This document shows, piece by piece, positions 55,591 to 63,873 of a stretch of DNA of 64,000 nt. The position numbers and the translations under genes are program-made. How positions within the stretch are numbered: the stretch's first letter is position 1; each line of letters opens with the position of its first letter. This stretch comes from Actinomadura nitritigenes (GTDB lineage Bacteria > Actinomycetota > Actinomycetes > Streptosporangiales > Streptosporangiaceae), in the NCBI RefSeq assembly GCF_017573545.1, contig NZ_JAGEOK010000020.1, forward strand, positions 115,396-179,395, written 5' to 3'. The notes under the pieces are model-generated. The model did no database searches, was not told the origin of the DNA, and saw nothing but the letters and a program-made list of their open reading frames with translations.

Positions 55591-55741
55591 GTGCTCCGGG
55601 GTCGGTGCAATTCCGAACCGGCGGTGACAGTCCGCGACCCGGCCGAAGCCATCGGCCGGTTGACCTGGTGGAACTCCAGGACCGACGGTGAAAGTCCGGA
55701 TGGGAGGCAGCGCGCAGTGCACCCCTGGTGATCCAGGGGTG
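55589..55741 (+). promoter_or_regulatory. FMN riboswitch (RFN element) with following hairpin
   Basis: Conserved blocks are in order: gtcggtgcaattccgaaccggcggtgacagtccgcgac, ccggttgacctggtggaactccaggaccgacggtgaaagtccggatgggaggcagcgcgc. A 9-bp hairpin CACCCCTGG (55720-55728) with CCAGGGGTG (55733-55741) follows, plausibly the expression platform acting on the transcript, before the ribE ribosome site aaggagg (55793-55799). It controls ribE-ribM-ribBA-ribH by FMN. Confidence 0.95.
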
Positions 55742-55807
55742 TCGCAATGTCGACGCACGTACCCCCGGAGCCGGGTTCCGTAGCAGCGGAACAAGGAGGC
55801 CCGGGGA

Positions 55808-56449
55808 ATGTTCACCGGCATCGTCGAGGAGCTCGGCGAGATCGTCGCGATCGAGGCCGAGGGCGACTCGGCCGTCCTGACGATCCGCGGCCCGCTCGTC
55901 ACCGAGGACGCCGTCCACGGCGCGTCGATCGCCGTCAACGGCGTCTGTCTCACCGTGGTGGACGTCAAGGACGGGGCCTTCACCGCCGACGCGATGAAGG
56001 AGACCCTGGACCGGTCCAGCCTCGGCGCGCTGGAACCCGGGTCGAAGGTCAACCTGGAGCGGCCCGTCCGGCTCTCGGACCGGCTCGGCGGCCACCTCGT
56101 CCAGGGCCACGTCGACGGCGTCGGAACGATCCTCTCCCGCGAACCGGGCGAACGCTGGGACGTCGTCACCGTCTCGCTCCCCGCGCCGCTGGCCCGCTAC
56201 GTGGTCGGCAAGGGCTCGATCACGGTCGACGGCATCAGCCTCACGGTCGTCGAGGCCGGCGCCGACCGGTTCAGCGTCGCGCTCATCCCGACGACGCTGT
56301 CCCTCACGACGCTCGGCCGCAAGAAGCCCGGAGACCCCGTCAACCTCGAAGTCGACGTCGTCGCCAAGTACGTCGAGCGGATGCTCGGCGACCGCGCGGC
56401 GGCGGGCGGCCCGGCGAGTGATCCCGACCCGGTGGGCGGCGCGGCATGA
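55808..56449 (+). CDS. ribE: Riboflavin synthase alpha chain
   Basis: 213 residues. Two homologous barrels: MFTGIVEELGEIVAIEAEG with VNGVCLTVVD in the first, HLVQGHVDGVGTILSREPG and VDGISLTVVEAG in the second. It dismutates lumazine to riboflavin. A strong aaggagg and ATG 55808. The first gene of the FMN-riboswitch operon; its stop overlaps the ribM-like start by 4 bases. Confidence 0.96.
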   Translation: MFTGIVEELGEIVAIEAEGDSAVLTIRGPLVTEDAVHGASIAVNGVCLTVVDVKDGAFTADAMKETLDRSSLGALEPGSKVNLERPVRLSDRLGGHLVQGHVDGVGTILSREPGERWDVVTVSLPAPLARYVVGKGSITVDGISLTVVEAGADRFSVALIPTTLSLTTLGRKKPGDPVNLEVDVVAKYVERMLGDRAAAGGPASDPDPVGGAA

Positions 56450-57087
56450 GCTGGCTGGACGCGGGCTTCGACCTCTTCGGCGAGCACATCCTCTGGACCG
56501 ACCTCGTCGGCAACGTGCTGTCGCTCGCCGTGGTGTGGCTCGCCATGCGCAAGACCCTCTGGACGTGGCCGGTGCAACTGGTCGGCGCGCTGCTCCTGCT
56601 CGCCGCGTCCCTGCACGCCGACGTCCCCGGCAACGCCCTCAAGCAGGTGCTCTTCGGCGTCCTCGCCGTCTACGGCTGGGCGATGTGGGCGCGCGGACGG
56701 CGCGGCGGCGACCCCCTGGTCGTGCGGAGCGCGACGGCGAAGGAGCGCGCCGTGCTGATCGCGGCCCTCGTCGCCGGCACCGCCGCGGTCGCCGAGCTGT
56801 TCCTCCACGTCGACTGGCTCAAGGCCGCCTGGTCGCCGTGGGCGAACGCCTACATCTTCGTCGGCAGCGCCGTCGCGACGTTCGCGCAGAGCCGCGCGCT
56901 CGTCGACTTCTGGATCGTGTGGGTGCTGGTCGACCTGGTCGGCGTGCCGGTGGCCCTGCACTCCGGGCTGTACGCGTCCGGCGCGGTGTACGTGATCTTC
57001 TTCGTGATGGTGATGGTCGGGTTCAGGAACTGGCTGCGGGAAGCGAAGGCAGTACCGGCCCCCGGGAACAAGGCGGTGACCGCATGA
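56446..57087 (+). CDS. PnuC-family riboflavin transporter (RibM-like)
   Basis: 213 residues, seven to eight hydrophobic segments. PnuC-family marks include WTDLVGNVLSLAVVWLAMRKTLWTWPVQLVGALLLLAASLH, QVLFGVLAVYGWAMW and FWIVWVLVDLVGVPVALHSGLYASGAVYVIFFVMVMVGFRNWLREA. Members in Corynebacterium and Streptomyces import riboflavin (RibM); location under the FMN riboswitch supports this. Overlaps ribE (atga) and the next gene. Confidence 0.9.
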   Translation: MSWLDAGFDLFGEHILWTDLVGNVLSLAVVWLAMRKTLWTWPVQLVGALLLLAASLHADVPGNALKQVLFGVLAVYGWAMWARGRRGGDPLVVRSATAKERAVLIAALVAGTAAVAELFLHVDWLKAAWSPWANAYIFVGSAVATFAQSRALVDFWIVWVLVDLVGVPVALHSGLYASGAVYVIFFVMVMVGFRNWLREAKAVPAPGNKAVTA

Positions 57088-58334
57088 GCGGCAACGACGG
57101 ACTGAACGACGGACCGAACGGCGGCGGGATCTTCGACCCGATCGAGGAGGCGGTCGCCGACATCGCGGCGGGACGCCCCGTCGTGGTGGTCGACGACGAG
57201 GACCGCGAGAACGAGGGCGACATCATCTTCGCCGCGTCGAAGGCGACGCCGGAGCTGCTCACCTTCACGATCCGGTACACCAGCGGCGTGATCTGCGTCC
57301 CGATGGCGGGCGCCGACCTCGACCGGCTGCAGATCCCGCTGATGACGGCGCAGAACAGCGAGCGCATGCGCACCGCCTACACCGTCAGCGTCGACGCCCG
57401 GCTCGGCGTCAGCACCGGCATCTCCGCCGCCGACCGGGCCCGGACGATCCGGACGCTCGCCGACTCGGCGTCCGAGCCGGGCGACCTCGTCCGCCCCGGC
57501 CACATCTTCCCGCTCCGCTACCGCGAGGGCGGCGTGCTGCGCCGCCGCGGCCACACCGAGGCCGCCGTGGACCTCGCCCGGATGGCCGGGCTCGCCCCGT
57601 CGGGCGTCCTCGCCGAGGTCGTCAACGAGGACGGCACCATGGCGCGCCTCCCCGAGCTGCAGGTGTTCGCCAAGGAGCACGGCCTCAAGCTGATCTCCAT
57701 CGAGCAGCTCGCCGAGCACCGCCGCCGCACCGAGCCGATGGTCACCCGGGTCGTCGAGACCCGGCTGCCGAACCGGTACGGGATGTGGCGCGCCGTCGGG
57801 TTCTCGAGCGGGATCGACGGCGGGGAGCACCTCGCGCTCGTCCTCGGCGACCTCGCCGACGGCGAGGACGTCCTGGTCCGCGCGCACTCCGAGTGCCTCA
57901 CCGGCGACGTCCTGCACTCCGAGCGCTGCGACTGCGGCACCCAGCTCGACGCCGCCATGGAGCGCATCGCCGAGGAGGGCCGCGGCGTGGTGGTGTACCT
58001 GCGCGGTCACGAGGGCCGCGGCATCGGCCTGCTCGCCAAGCTGCGCGCCTACGCCCTGCAGGACGCCGGCTCCGACACCGTCGACGCCAACCTCGAACTC
58101 GGCCTGCCCGCCGACGCGCGCGAGTACTCCAACGCCGCGCATATGCTGCGTGACCTGGGCGTCCGCTCGATCCGGGTGCTCACCAACAACCCCGACAAGC
58201 TCAAGGGCCTGGACGGGTTCGGGCTGGACGTGCGCGGCCGCGAGACGATGCCCGTCGTCGTCACCGAGCACAACCGGCGCTACCTGACGGTCAAGCGGGA
58301 CCGTCTCGGACACGAGATCGAGGGACTCTCATGA
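57084..58334 (+). CDS. ribBA: Bifunctional 3,4-DHBP synthase / GTP cyclohydrolase II
   Basis: 416 residues from ATG 57084. N-terminal RibB: VVVDDEDRENEGDIIFAASKATPE, ISAADRARTIRTLAD, RPGHIFPLRYREGGVLRRRGHTEAAVDLARMAG. C-terminal RibA: HSECLTGDVLHSERCDCGTQLDAAM (Zn Cys triad) and YLRGHEGRGIGLLAKL, then NPDKL with catalytic contacts. It makes two riboflavin precursors from ribulose 5-phosphate and GTP. Confidence 0.96.
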   Translation: MSGNDGLNDGPNGGGIFDPIEEAVADIAAGRPVVVVDDEDRENEGDIIFAASKATPELLTFTIRYTSGVICVPMAGADLDRLQIPLMTAQNSERMRTAYTVSVDARLGVSTGISAADRARTIRTLADSASEPGDLVRPGHIFPLRYREGGVLRRRGHTEAAVDLARMAGLAPSGVLAEVVNEDGTMARLPELQVFAKEHGLKLISIEQLAEHRRRTEPMVTRVVETRLPNRYGMWRAVGFSSGIDGGEHLALVLGDLADGEDVLVRAHSECLTGDVLHSERCDCGTQLDAAMERIAEEGRGVVVYLRGHEGRGIGLLAKLRAYALQDAGSDTVDANLELGLPADAREYSNAAHMLRDLGVRSIRVLTNNPDKLKGLDGFGLDVRGRETMPVVVTEHNRRYLTVKRDRLGHEIEGLS

Positions 58335-58837
58335 GTGGTGCGGGACGCCCGGAGGACACGGTCGTCGACGCGGCCGGGCTGACGCTCGGCGTCGTCTGCA
58401 CCCGCTGGCACGGGCAGATCACCGACCAGCTGCTGGAGCGCGCCGTCGCCGCCGCGAAGGCGTGCGGGATCGACGCGCCCGTGGTCGTCCGGGTCGCCGG
58501 CGCCCTGGAGATCCCCGTCATCGCCCAGCAGATGGCCCGCGACCTCGACGCCGTCGTCTGCCTCGGCGCGGTCATCCGGGGCGCGACCGCCCATTTCGAC
58601 TATGTCTGCGAGTCCGTGACGAGCGGTGTGACACGCGTTGCACTGGACGAGTCGACTCCGGTGGGCAACGGGGTCCTCACATGTGACACCATTGAGCAGG
58701 CACTGGAACGCAGCGGGCTGCCGGGCAGCTCCGAGGACAAGGGATGGGAGGCGACTGTGGCCGCACTCGACACGGCACTGACCCTGCGAGGTCTGCGGCA
58801 TCACGGTCACGCCGGGCACGGTTTGGAGCATTTCTAG
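58331..58837 (+). CDS. ribH: 6,7-dimethyl-8-ribityllumazine synthase
   Basis: 168 residues from ATG 58331 (atga overlap with ribBA). Motifs: VVCTRWHGQITDQLLERAV, VRVAGALEIPVIAQQMA, CLGAVIRGATAHFDYVCESVTSGVTRVALD and GNGVLTCDTIEQAL. The His-rich C-terminus (LRHHGHAGHGLEHF) is longer than in E. coli. Completes the rib operon. No ribD is in the window. Confidence 0.95.
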   Translation: MSGAGRPEDTVVDAAGLTLGVVCTRWHGQITDQLLERAVAAAKACGIDAPVVVRVAGALEIPVIAQQMARDLDAVVCLGAVIRGATAHFDYVCESVTSGVTRVALDESTPVGNGVLTCDTIEQALERSGLPGSSEDKGWEATVAALDTALTLRGLRHHGHAGHGLEHF

Positions 58838-58930
58838 CGGGTCCGGGGGCTCCGCCCCTGAACGACTCGCGCATCTGGGCTCCTCGATCCGCCCGGTATC
58901 CGTACGCAACCCATTCCGAAAGGCAATTCC

Positions 58931-59806
58931 GTGCTGTCACTCGTCCTGCCCAAGGGGTCGCTGGAGAAGGCGACCATGCAGCTGTTCGACGCCGCCGACC
59001 TCACCGTCCGGCGCGCCTCGGACCGCGACTACCGCGCCTCCATCGACGACCCGCGCATCGACCGCGTCCGGGTGCTGCGCCCGCAGGAGATCCCGACCTA
59101 CCTCGAACAGGGCCTGTTCGACCTCGGCATCACCGGCCGCGACTGGATCACCGAGACCGACTCCGACGTGGTCAGCCTCGGCGAGCTCCAGTACTCCAAG
59201 GCCACCTCCAACCCGGTCCGCGTGATCATGGCGGTGCCGGAGGACGCGCCCTGGCAGAGCGTGTCCGAGCTGCCGGAGGGCGTCCGGATCTCCACCGAGT
59301 TCCCGGCGATGACCAAGCGGTTCCTCGACAAGCACGGCGTCAAGGCGAAGGTCGTCCCGTCCTACGGCGCGACGGAGGCCAAGGTCCCCGACATCGTGGA
59401 CGCGATCGTCGACCTCACCGAGACCGGCTCGTCGCTCCGCAAGAACGGCCTGCGCATCCTCGACACCCTGCTGACCAGCTACACCGAGCTGGTCGCGAAC
59501 CGCGAGGCGTACGAGGACGCCGAGAAGCGCGCCGCGATGGAGGACGTCTCCCTGCTGCTGCAGGGCGCGATCCGCGCGCGCGGCAACGTGCTGCTGAAGC
59601 TGAACGTCGCCCAGTCCGACCTGCAGAAGGTCCTGGACATCATGCCGTCGATGTCGTCGCCCACGGTCACCTCGCTGGCCGGCGGCGACTCCAGCGCGGT
59701 CGAGTCCGTCGTCGCCAAGCGCGGCGTGAACACGCTGATCCCCGCGCTGAAGGCGGCCGGCGCCCACGACATCCTCGAGATCCCCATCTCGAAGATCGTT
59801 GACTGA
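58931..59806 (+). CDS. hisG: ATP phosphoribosyltransferase HisG, long form
   Basis: 291 residues from GTG 58931. First step of histidine synthesis. Periplasmic-binding-protein-like domains: SLVLPKGSLEKATMQLFDAADL, YLEQGLFDLGITGRDWI, RISTEFPAMTKRFLDKHG, AKVPDIVDAIVDLTETGSSLRKNGL. The C-terminal ACT-like histidine-sensing domain (about 213-285) ends in LIPALKAAGAHDILEIPISKIVD. The hisE gene usual before it in Streptomyces is missing; only 93 bases separate ribH and hisG. Confidence 0.95.
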   Translation: MLSLVLPKGSLEKATMQLFDAADLTVRRASDRDYRASIDDPRIDRVRVLRPQEIPTYLEQGLFDLGITGRDWITETDSDVVSLGELQYSKATSNPVRVIMAVPEDAPWQSVSELPEGVRISTEFPAMTKRFLDKHGVKAKVVPSYGATEAKVPDIVDAIVDLTETGSSLRKNGLRILDTLLTSYTELVANREAYEDAEKRAAMEDVSLLLQGAIRARGNVLLKLNVAQSDLQKVLDIMPSMSSPTVTSLAGGDSSAVESVVAKRGVNTLIPALKAAGAHDILEIPISKIVD

Positions 59807-60245
59807 GGTCAGGGCCCTTCCGGTCGTGTGGCGTCCCCGCACCACACGGCTCGTGGCCTACATCACGGCGGGCGTGGTCGTGGTCGGCCTGATCGCGCTC
59901 GCCGTGGTGGTGGCCCCGCAGTTCAAGCTGTTCGACCGGGCGCTGATGGTCGTGTTCGGCCTGGTCGTCGCGTGGGTCCTGCACATGCTGGCCCGCTGCC
60001 GCGTCGTCGCCGACGAGGCGGGCCTCACGGTCGTCAACGCCTTCCGCACCCGCCGCCTCGCCTGGCCCGAGGTGCTCGGCGCGTCGATGGTCGAGGGCGA
60101 CCCCTGGCCCACCCTCGACCTCGCCGACGGGACGTCCATCGGCGCGATGGGCATCAACGGCGCCGAGAAGGCCCTCGCCGCCCGCCAGCTCACCGAGCTG
60201 AAGGCCCACCTGCGCACCCGCAGCGAAACCCCCGACCCCGCCTGA
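59799..60245 (+). CDS. PH-domain membrane protein
   Basis: 148 residues from a TTG at 59799 that overlaps the hisG stop. Two membrane helices at about 19-40 and 48-66, then a bacterial PH-like beta domain (RCRVVADEAGLTVVNAFRTRRLAWPEVLGASMVEGDPWPTLDLADGTSIGAMGI) and a short basic tail. The same small gene follows hisG in other actinomycetes. Function unknown. Confidence 0.8.
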   Translation: MTEVRALPVVWRPRTTRLVAYITAGVVVVGLIALAVVVAPQFKLFDRALMVVFGLVVAWVLHMLARCRVVADEAGLTVVNAFRTRRLAWPEVLGASMVEGDPWPTLDLADGTSIGAMGINGAEKALAARQLTELKAHLRTRSETPDPA

Positions 60246-60301
60246 CGTTCCGGACGGGCATTCACGCGACGTGGGATGTGGTCATGTGCCAGGGTGCCGG
60301 C

Positions 60302-60845
60302 ATGAGCACGAAGCGTGATGACGACGCTCCCGGAAGCATCATGGCGAGCGTCGAGTCCTTGCCGGAGTGGGTGCGCCCACCGGCGGGCGGGTTCACCACG
60401 GATCACTTCCTCCGCATGCGCGATCTGCCCCGCCGAACTGAGACGGCAGGCACCGGAGGGCATCGAGCCACTCCACAGCATGACGGTACGGCTCGACGAA
60501 CGGCAGGCGCCGGCACCGGACGTGCTTCTCGTCTCGGCGGAGGCGTTCCATCGCGCAGTCCCCGACCATTTCTTCTTCCTGGAGGACGTCACGCTCGTGG
60601 GGGAGGCGATCCTGCCCGACTCCGAGATCCGGGACCGCGATGTCAAGCCCCGACGGTATGCAGCCGCCGGGATCGAGCATTTCTGGCTGGTCGAGCAGGA
60701 CGGTAGGGACGCGGTCGTCCACGTCCATGAACTCGATCCGGTCGTGAAGTCGTATGTTCTGACCGGGGTCCATCGTGACCGCCTCCAGGTGACCGTCCCG
60801 TTCTCCATTGACATCGGACTCCGGGACGTCTTCCGGCGCCGCTGA
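60302..60845 (+). pseudogene. Uma2-family endonuclease gene broken by deletion and frameshift
   Basis: The N-terminal part (MSTKRDDDAPGSIM..., ending in GFTTDHFLRMRDLP) runs in one frame from ATG 60302 to about 60435. The rest runs in the next frame: LRRQAPEGIEPLHSMTVRLDERQAPAPDVLLV, then the PD-(D/E)xK-like core VGEAILPDSEIRDRDVKPRRYAAAGIEHFWLVEQDG and a C-terminal RLQVTVPFSIDIGL. Around 30-40 residues normally found between these parts are missing at the junction, so a deletion shifted the frame. The core catalytic residues remain. Multi-copy family in actinomycetes; decay of one copy is common. Confidence 0.75.
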
Positions 60846-60952
60846 CGATCCTGGTCAGCCTGTTGGCAGGACCAACGTCCACGAGTTCGAGCCGGCCAGT
60901 GCCGCCTACACCCTGACGCCGTAGAGGCGTGCGAGGGCGGGGGACCCCGGCG

Positions 60953-61897
60953 TCAGTCGGTGTCGGTGTCGGTGTCGGCGGGGGGTACGCGGTGGGGGCC
61001 GGCGGTGCCGAAGCCCCAGTCGAGCATGCGGGCGGCGTCGGTGAAGCGGGCGCGCTCGTCGGTGGTGGAGCTGTTGAGGACGATGCCGGTGAAGGTGCGG
61101 CCGCCGCGGCGGGCGGCGAACACCAGGGAGTAGCCGGCGGCGTCGGTGGTGCCGGTCTTGATGCCGATCGCGCCCTTGTAGAAGCGGAGGAGCCGGTTGG
61201 TGTTGGTCCACCTGTAGGCGTGGTGGGTCCTGGTCCTGGCGAGCCTGTAGGTCCGGCGGGCGACGGTGGCGCGGAAGGTGCCGTCGTCCATCGCGTAACC
61301 GGCGAGGCGGACCTGGTCGCGGGCGGTGGAGCGGGTGGACGTGGCGGTCGGCCAGGGCAGGCCGTCGAAGTTGGCGTAGGTGGTGTGGTCGAGGCCGAGC
61401 TCGCGGGCGGCGTCGTTCATCTTGGCGACGAACCCGTCCTTGCCGGGGCCGTAGGCGTCGGCGAGGGCGTAGGCGGCGTCGCAGCCGGACGGCAGCAGCA
61501 GCGCGTTGAGCAGCTGCCGCGCGGTGAGCCGGTCGCCCGCGTGCAGGCCGGCGGTGCTGCCGTCGTGCCTCTTCGCGTACGCCAGGTACCTGCGCCTGAT
61601 GGTGATCTTCCGGTCGAGGCCGCCGTCGTGCAGGACGACGAGCGCCGTCATCACCTTGGTGATGCTGGCGATGGGGCGTTCGGTGTCGGCGGCGCGGGAC
61701 CACGCGGTCGCGCCGTCCGTCACGTCGTACAGGAGCGCGGACTTGGCGACGACGCCGGACGGTCCGGCGGCGGGACGCGCCGCCGCGCGCACCGGGGCCG
61801 CCGCGCGGGCCGGGGCCGCCACGAGCGGCGGGACGGCGGCGAGCGGCAGGGCGGCGAGCGCCATCGCGCGGTGGCGGGCGGCGAGTGCGGTGATCAC
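60953..61897 (-). CDS. D-alanyl-D-alanine carboxypeptidase (penicillin-binding protein)
   Basis: 314 residues from GTG 61897; an in-frame start at 61936 would add 13 residues. Hydrophobic signal segment AMALAALPLAAVPPLVAAP, followed by an exported S11 peptidase domain: catalytic ASITKVM (SxxK), LLPSGCDAAYAL (SxN position is S-G-C, common in actinomycetes), KTGTTDAAGYS (KTG). A short TDTDTDTD tail ends the protein. It trims peptidoglycan stem peptides. Converges with the Uma2 pseudogene and diverges from add. Confidence 0.92.
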   Translation of the reverse strand: MITALAARHRAMALAALPLAAVPPLVAAPARAAAPVRAAARPAAGPSGVVAKSALLYDVTDGATAWSRAADTERPIASITKVMTALVVLHDGGLDRKITIRRRYLAYAKRHDGSTAGLHAGDRLTARQLLNALLLPSGCDAAYALADAYGPGKDGFVAKMNDAARELGLDHTTYANFDGLPWPTATSTRSTARDQVRLAGYAMDDGTFRATVARRTYRLARTRTHHAYRWTNTNRLLRFYKGAIGIKTGTTDAAGYSLVFAARRGGRTFTGIVLNSSTTDERARFTDAARMLDWGFGTAGPHRVPPADTDTDTD

Positions 61898-61978
61898 ATT
61901 CGGACACTGCCAGCCGGACGGGCCGCGTTCAAGCACCGTGCGGGCCCGTCACCTGCGAGAACGCGCTCGGCCGGGATT

Positions 61979-62022
61979 TGTATGGTTTACCGTACAGATT
62001 CACCTGTATGGTTGGCCGTACA
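61979..62022. promoter_or_regulatory. Two tandem palindromic operators upstream of add
   Basis: TGTATGGTTTACCGTACA (61979-61996) and TGTATGGTTGGCCGTACA (62005-62022) are 18-base near-palindromes with arms TGTAyGGT/ACCrTACA, 26 bases apart centre to centre. The second ends 3 bases before the cggagggg ribosome site. They are the likely binding sites of the GntR regulator encoded two genes downstream (63063). Confidence 0.75.
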
Positions 62023-62035
62023 GATCGGAGGGGCG

Positions 62036-63046
62036 ATGGGAATCGACGAGTGGATCGGGCGGCTGCCCAAGGTCGAGCTGCACGTGCACTTGGAGGGGTC
62101 GCTGCGTCCGGCGACGCTGCTGGCGCTGGCGCGCCGCCACGGCGCCGACCTGGGCGCGGAGTCGGCCGAGGACCTGGAGGGGCTCTACCGGTTCGAGGAC
62201 TTCGGCGACTTCGCGCGGCTGTTCCTCGCCGGCCTGGACGTGCTGCGCGGCGCCGCGGACTTCGCGGACGCCACCGCCGCGCTGGCCGCCGAGCTGGCGG
62301 CGCAGAACGTCCGATACGCCGAGGTCACCACGACTCCGGTGCAGCACCACCGCCGCGGCGTCGCGCTGGAGGAGTACGCCGCCGGGCTGGACGAGGGGCG
62401 GCGGCGCGCCCGCGAGGAGCACGGGGTGGAGATCGGCTGGATCTGCGACATCTCCCGCGAGTCGGAGGCGCCGGACTCCCATCTCACCGTCGGCTTCCTG
62501 CTCGGCCGGACGGCGCCCGGCGGGGTCGTCGGCCTCGGCCTCGGCGGGGTGGAGGAGGGGTTTCCGCCCGAGCCGTTCGCGTCCTCGTTCGCCCGAGCGA
62601 AGGCGGCCGGGCTGGCCGCGCTGCCGCACGCCGGGGAGACCGCCGGCCCCGAGAGCGTCTGGGGCGCGCTGCGGGCGCTGGGCGCCGACCGGATCGGGCA
62701 CGGCATCCGCTGCCTGGACGACCCGGCGCTGGTCGCGCACCTCGCCGAACGGCGGATCCCGCTGGAGGTGGCGCCGACGTCCAACGTCGCCCTCAAGCTG
62801 GTGAAGGACGCGCGGAGCCACGTGCTGGGGGAGCTGGCGCGGGCCGGGCTCGTCGTGACGCTGAACACCGACGACCCGGCCTACTTCCGGACCACGCTGA
62901 ACGACGAGCTCCGCATCGCCCACGACCTGCACGGCTTCACCCGCCGCGCGCTGCTGGACGCGCAGGTCGCCGCGCTGGAAGCCTCGTACGCGCCCGCCGC
63001 GACGAAGGCCGCCGTGCGCCGGGAGCTCCGGGACACCGGCCTGTGA
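62036..63046 (+). CDS. add: Adenosine deaminase family protein
   Basis: 336 residues from ATG 62036. Zn and catalytic residues: ELHVHLEGSL (H16, H18), PHAGETAG, RIGHGIRCLDDP, TSNVALKLVKDARSH and NTDDPAYFRTTLNDEL. It deaminates adenosine to inosine; members of the same family also act on 6-amino-6-deoxyfutalosine in menaquinone synthesis, so substrate is not certain. Controlled by the tandem operators just upstream and followed by its presumed GntR repressor 16 bases later. Confidence 0.9.
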   Translation: MGIDEWIGRLPKVELHVHLEGSLRPATLLALARRHGADLGAESAEDLEGLYRFEDFGDFARLFLAGLDVLRGAADFADATAALAAELAAQNVRYAEVTTTPVQHHRRGVALEEYAAGLDEGRRRAREEHGVEIGWICDISRESEAPDSHLTVGFLLGRTAPGGVVGLGLGGVEEGFPPEPFASSFARAKAAGLAALPHAGETAGPESVWGALRALGADRIGHGIRCLDDPALVAHLAERRIPLEVAPTSNVALKLVKDARSHVLGELARAGLVVTLNTDDPAYFRTTLNDELRIAHDLHGFTRRALLDAQVAALEASYAPAATKAAVRRELRDTGL

Positions 63047-63062
63047 CGAGGAGGGACCTGCC

Positions 63063-63815
63063 ATGGCACGCCCGCCGGGGGCGGACCGCCCGCTGTACGT
63101 GCGCATCGCGATGTCGCTCAAGAGCCGGATCCTCGCCGGGCACTACACGCCCGGCGGGCGGCTCCCCGGGGAGGACGAGCTCGCCGCGGCGATGGGCGCG
63201 AGCCGCAGCACCGTCCGCCAGGCGCTGGCCGAGCTCCGCGACACCGGCTACGTCACCAGCCGCCGCGGGTCGGGCAGCTACGTCGCGGACCCGCTGCCGA
63301 TCGAGCCGCTGTCGCCGCGGTCGGGTCCGGTCTACACCGGCTTCCTCGACGACCTCGACAACGAGGCGCACCACGTCCTCGAACGCGACCGCGTCCAGGA
63401 CGCGCTCGCCGCGGACGAGGCGCTGGCCGCGCGCCTGAAGGTCCCGGTGGGCGCGCCCCTGGTCCGCTACCGCGCCACCCGGCTCCGCCACGGCGTCCCG
63501 TACGGCGTGGCGACCGACGTGGTGCCGCGGGCGGTCGCGGAGCGCGTCACCCCGGACGTCCTCGACGCGAGCCCCACGATCGTCGACGCGCTGGCGCTCG
63601 CGGGGAGCCGCGTCGCCGAGAGCCTGCAGCGCCTCGAGCCCGCCGTCCTGGACGCGGCGGACGCCGGGCGCTGCGGCGCGTCCCCCGGCGACCCGGCGCT
63701 CGCCATCACCGGCACCGCCTACGACGACGGCCACACCCCCGTCGACGCCTACACCCTGACCGTCGTCACCGGGTACGGCATCGGCCTGCACCTGACCCGC
63801 GCCGGCCACCCGTGA
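63063..63815 (+). CDS. GntR-family regulator with UTRA domain
   Basis: 250 residues from ATG 63063. N-terminal winged helix (about 10-75: YVRIAMSLKSRILAGHYTPGGRLPGEDELAAAMGASRSTVRQALAELRDTGYVTSRRGSGSYVA), then UTRA ligand domain (about 95-245) with VRYRATRLRHGVPYGVATDVVPRAVAE and SPGDPALAITGTAYDDGHTPVDAYTLTVV. HutC/FarR subfamily. Probably represses add and itself by binding the two tandem palindromes at 61979-62022, with a purine or another small molecule releasing it. Confidence 0.92.
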   Translation: MARPPGADRPLYVRIAMSLKSRILAGHYTPGGRLPGEDELAAAMGASRSTVRQALAELRDTGYVTSRRGSGSYVADPLPIEPLSPRSGPVYTGFLDDLDNEAHHVLERDRVQDALAADEALAARLKVPVGAPLVRYRATRLRHGVPYGVATDVVPRAVAERVTPDVLDASPTIVDALALAGSRVAESLQRLEPAVLDAADAGRCGASPGDPALAITGTAYDDGHTPVDAYTLTVVTGYGIGLHLTRAGHP

Positions 63816-63873
63816 CGGCATCGCCCGTGACGGCATCGCCTGCGCCGGGCGGCCGGCCCTGAGAGCGTCTAGA

